Source: Sipunculus nudus
Taxonomy: Eukaryota > Annelida > Sipuncula > Golfingiida > Sipunculidae
Assembly (NCBI GenBank): GCA_026874595.1
Contig: CM049311.1
Coordinates: forward strand, 12,987,676-13,051,675
Length of the DNA: 64,000 nt
Reading direction: 5' to 3'
Shown here: one piece after another, positions 41,101-44,100 of the stretch
How positions within the stretch are numbered: position 1 is the stretch's first letter
Layout: each line of letters opens with the position of its first letter
Made by a program: the position numbers and the translations under genes
Notes under the pieces: model-generated
Seen by the model: the letters and a program-made list of their open reading frames with translations, nothing else
Told to the model about the DNA's origin: nothing
The model's database searches: none

Positions 41101-44100
41101 TTTTGTGTTGTAGCTTGAAACATTCTTGGTCTGTCAAATTCCTACATGATGTTGAAGTTTGTTGTATTGTTAATCAAATGTTTTTGATTTAAATTTTGTT
41201 GTTGTTACTTTGCTGATTTAATTGATAATATGCCATTGATAATATTTTATGCAAGGAGACCATTTTATGGCACCATTGCAGGTGATTTTATATGCCTGTC
41301 TTTGATTGGACGTATTATGGTTTTCCCACAGTCAGTTCAATTATGGGCAAATTCCACTTATTTTAATAAGGTCAGGGTTCACCAGGCTACTTTGTAGTGT
41401 CGCCGCGATAACTCACCAGGAATATTAATTACAATAATATCTCGACTAAATTCAATTTCCAGTAAAATCCATGCATAGTTATTAAGTTCAACAGCCTTTT
41501 GTGGCACTGTGATGACTTCCCAAAACTCTGATGGATTTTCATGAAACTCATTATGAATATTAATCATAACATTTTCTCACCAGTATTACAATCTCAGCAA
41601 AATTCACGCATATTTCTACAGGTTAGAGGTCACAAGATATGTGATGGGCATATTATGTACCATTTGCGGTGCTCTTGTTTATGCTAAATGAAATTAATAA
41701 TTTAATTTCATTTACACTTTTCCTACTAGATCCTGTCTGATTCTTTATAGCATATTGTATGTTGTTTTGTACATGTAGCTTCTACCAGCTGCTTGTCTGT
41801 TTCACTATATTATAATTGTCATGTAGCTGTGTATATAGTATATTTATCATGATTTGTATCTTGAAGCTCAGCTGACTTTCAGGATACCGGTAGTTGTTAT
41901 GGTTATAAATTACCATTGGATATTGGTACTGCATACAATATTTTAATCTGTGCTCATTGCTTTCTTGGAATATTTATTAAATATCATTAGTTTTCATCAA
42001 TATTATCTCTGCATATGTAATACAGGGCTTGACATTTAACTTTTGAAAATACTTGCCAAGTAGGGCAAGCAACAACTTGCTCTTACTGGTACTTGCCCTT
42101 CATGAATTTTTACTTTTCCCCCAAAAAAATCGGTGATCCTTGTGGCAACCACAAAAATATGATCCACATGATTATTTTGCAACTATATTCAAGTTCAAAT
42201 GTTTGTTTTTTTAATAATATTTCTCTTTAGCATTTGCGCAGATAAACATGCAGGTAATTTAAGGTAGTTGTATTTCTATGTGATTTTACCACCATTTTCT
42301 GGAATTTTCACTTGCCCCAAGCAAGTGGTTAACTGTGAATTTTGAGCCCTGTAATGCAGGATGAGCTGTTTGTCTATATTATGTGCATTACATCTTCATT
42401 ACTTATTTTACTGTTTTGCAGGTCAGTGTATAATAAATATGAATGCAACTTTATCAATCGACTGCTCACAGAGATAGAGCGAGAGCTGAAGGGCAGGGCG
42501 GTGGGGGTGATTACCCCCTACAGGAGTCAGGTGACACAGCTACAAAAGACCTTACAGCCGAGGTCAGTGTGAAAATTCTCTTCATTTATCATTGTGAAAT
42601 GTAGTACTTCATAAATTTTCCACACATGCTCAGAATAACCATATTAGGTTTATTTGTTGCAAATGTTTGATTTTAAAACAGGAATTTAAGTTTACCTTCT
42701 ACAAATAATTCAGGGGAAACATTCTCATTGCATGTAACATTAAAAGGTATAGTGCATGCATATTCAGACTGATAGGGTTTGTCCAAAGTTTGTCTTCTTC
42801 TCTGAATCATATCTTTATTATATATGATAACTATATCACAATGAGTGTATTGGCATACCTGATTCCTGTCCAACCATGTTTTCCATTTGCCATTCAAAAG
42901 AAAGTAGTATATATTATTTAAATGTCTGTTCCTTGGATATAATTCCTGACATTTATAGAATCAGTATGCAGACTATATCAGAATCATGGGTTAGGTAGAG
43001 AATTTATCTCTAATACTAGTATTTATATTATATCTTGAGAATTTCCGGTCACAAGAGTTGATTTAATTATCTGCATGATTTCATACAGGAATATATATCA
43101 TGTCAAAATATTTTGTACCAAATTGACTTGTCCTTTTGTCATTCATAGACATGGTGATGTAGAAGTGAAAACCCTGGATGCATTTCAAGGTCGTGAGAAG
43201 GACATCATCATCATTTCCTGTGTCAGAGCTAAAAGCGCAACTGGAGGAATTGGGTTGGTATCACATCATAACCATCTGAATGTGTTTACAAGTCCTCATG
43301 TGACTTACCAGACTCCTTTAGTGGCATGTAACACACATTTTATATTGTACAGCGAAACCTGTCTGAAAGACCACCTATCTTATAAAACTACTTGTCTATA
43401 AGTCCACCCTTGGGTGAACAAAAAGCATTTAAATTGGAAATAAATAACCTGTATAATAAGACCACCTGTGATTTAAGACCACTTTTGTCCAGTCTCATAG
43501 GTGGTCTTATAACACAGGTTTCACTGTACCTCATAATGATTATTTCCACCATAAAATTTACACACACAGGACCCACAGGTGCAGTGCACAAAGTCTGATT
43601 GATGCCAGGATAATTTTGTGTCACTTCTCTTTCACATACTGGTCGTTAGACATCAAAATAGAACTAGAATACGGGTAGTCGACAAGCGACTATGTGTATC
43701 CGCCAAAATCAGAGAAGGACGGGTGAAGTGAGGCATGGATTGAGTGGCAAGGGGATATAGAGTTACATGTGTTAAATATAAGAATGGATCGCTGCCACAT
43801 AAACATGATTGTAGGTGGCGCCACCTGTTATTTGAACGAGAAACTATCCAAGATATATACACATGCAAAATTTCATGTGGAAAAGTCAAACCACTGCAGA
43901 GATATGAGTGATTTTATCCCACAGCAGACAAACAGATGGACGCTGTGCAAAAATGGCTGCAGGTGGCGCCACCATTTTTGTTCATGTTATAAAGCTATCC
44001 AAGGGCTACATTTGTGTAAAAAAATTTTCCTGATTGGTTGAATGAGTCCGGAGATATAAGCATGGAGGTCTACAGCGTGAACGTGAATGTAGGTGGCGCC

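Noticed and set aside
43254-43401. Extension of exon 18 through the intron
   Set aside because: Exon 19 joins in frame only from the donor at 43254. The extension runs into the TA-flanked MITE.
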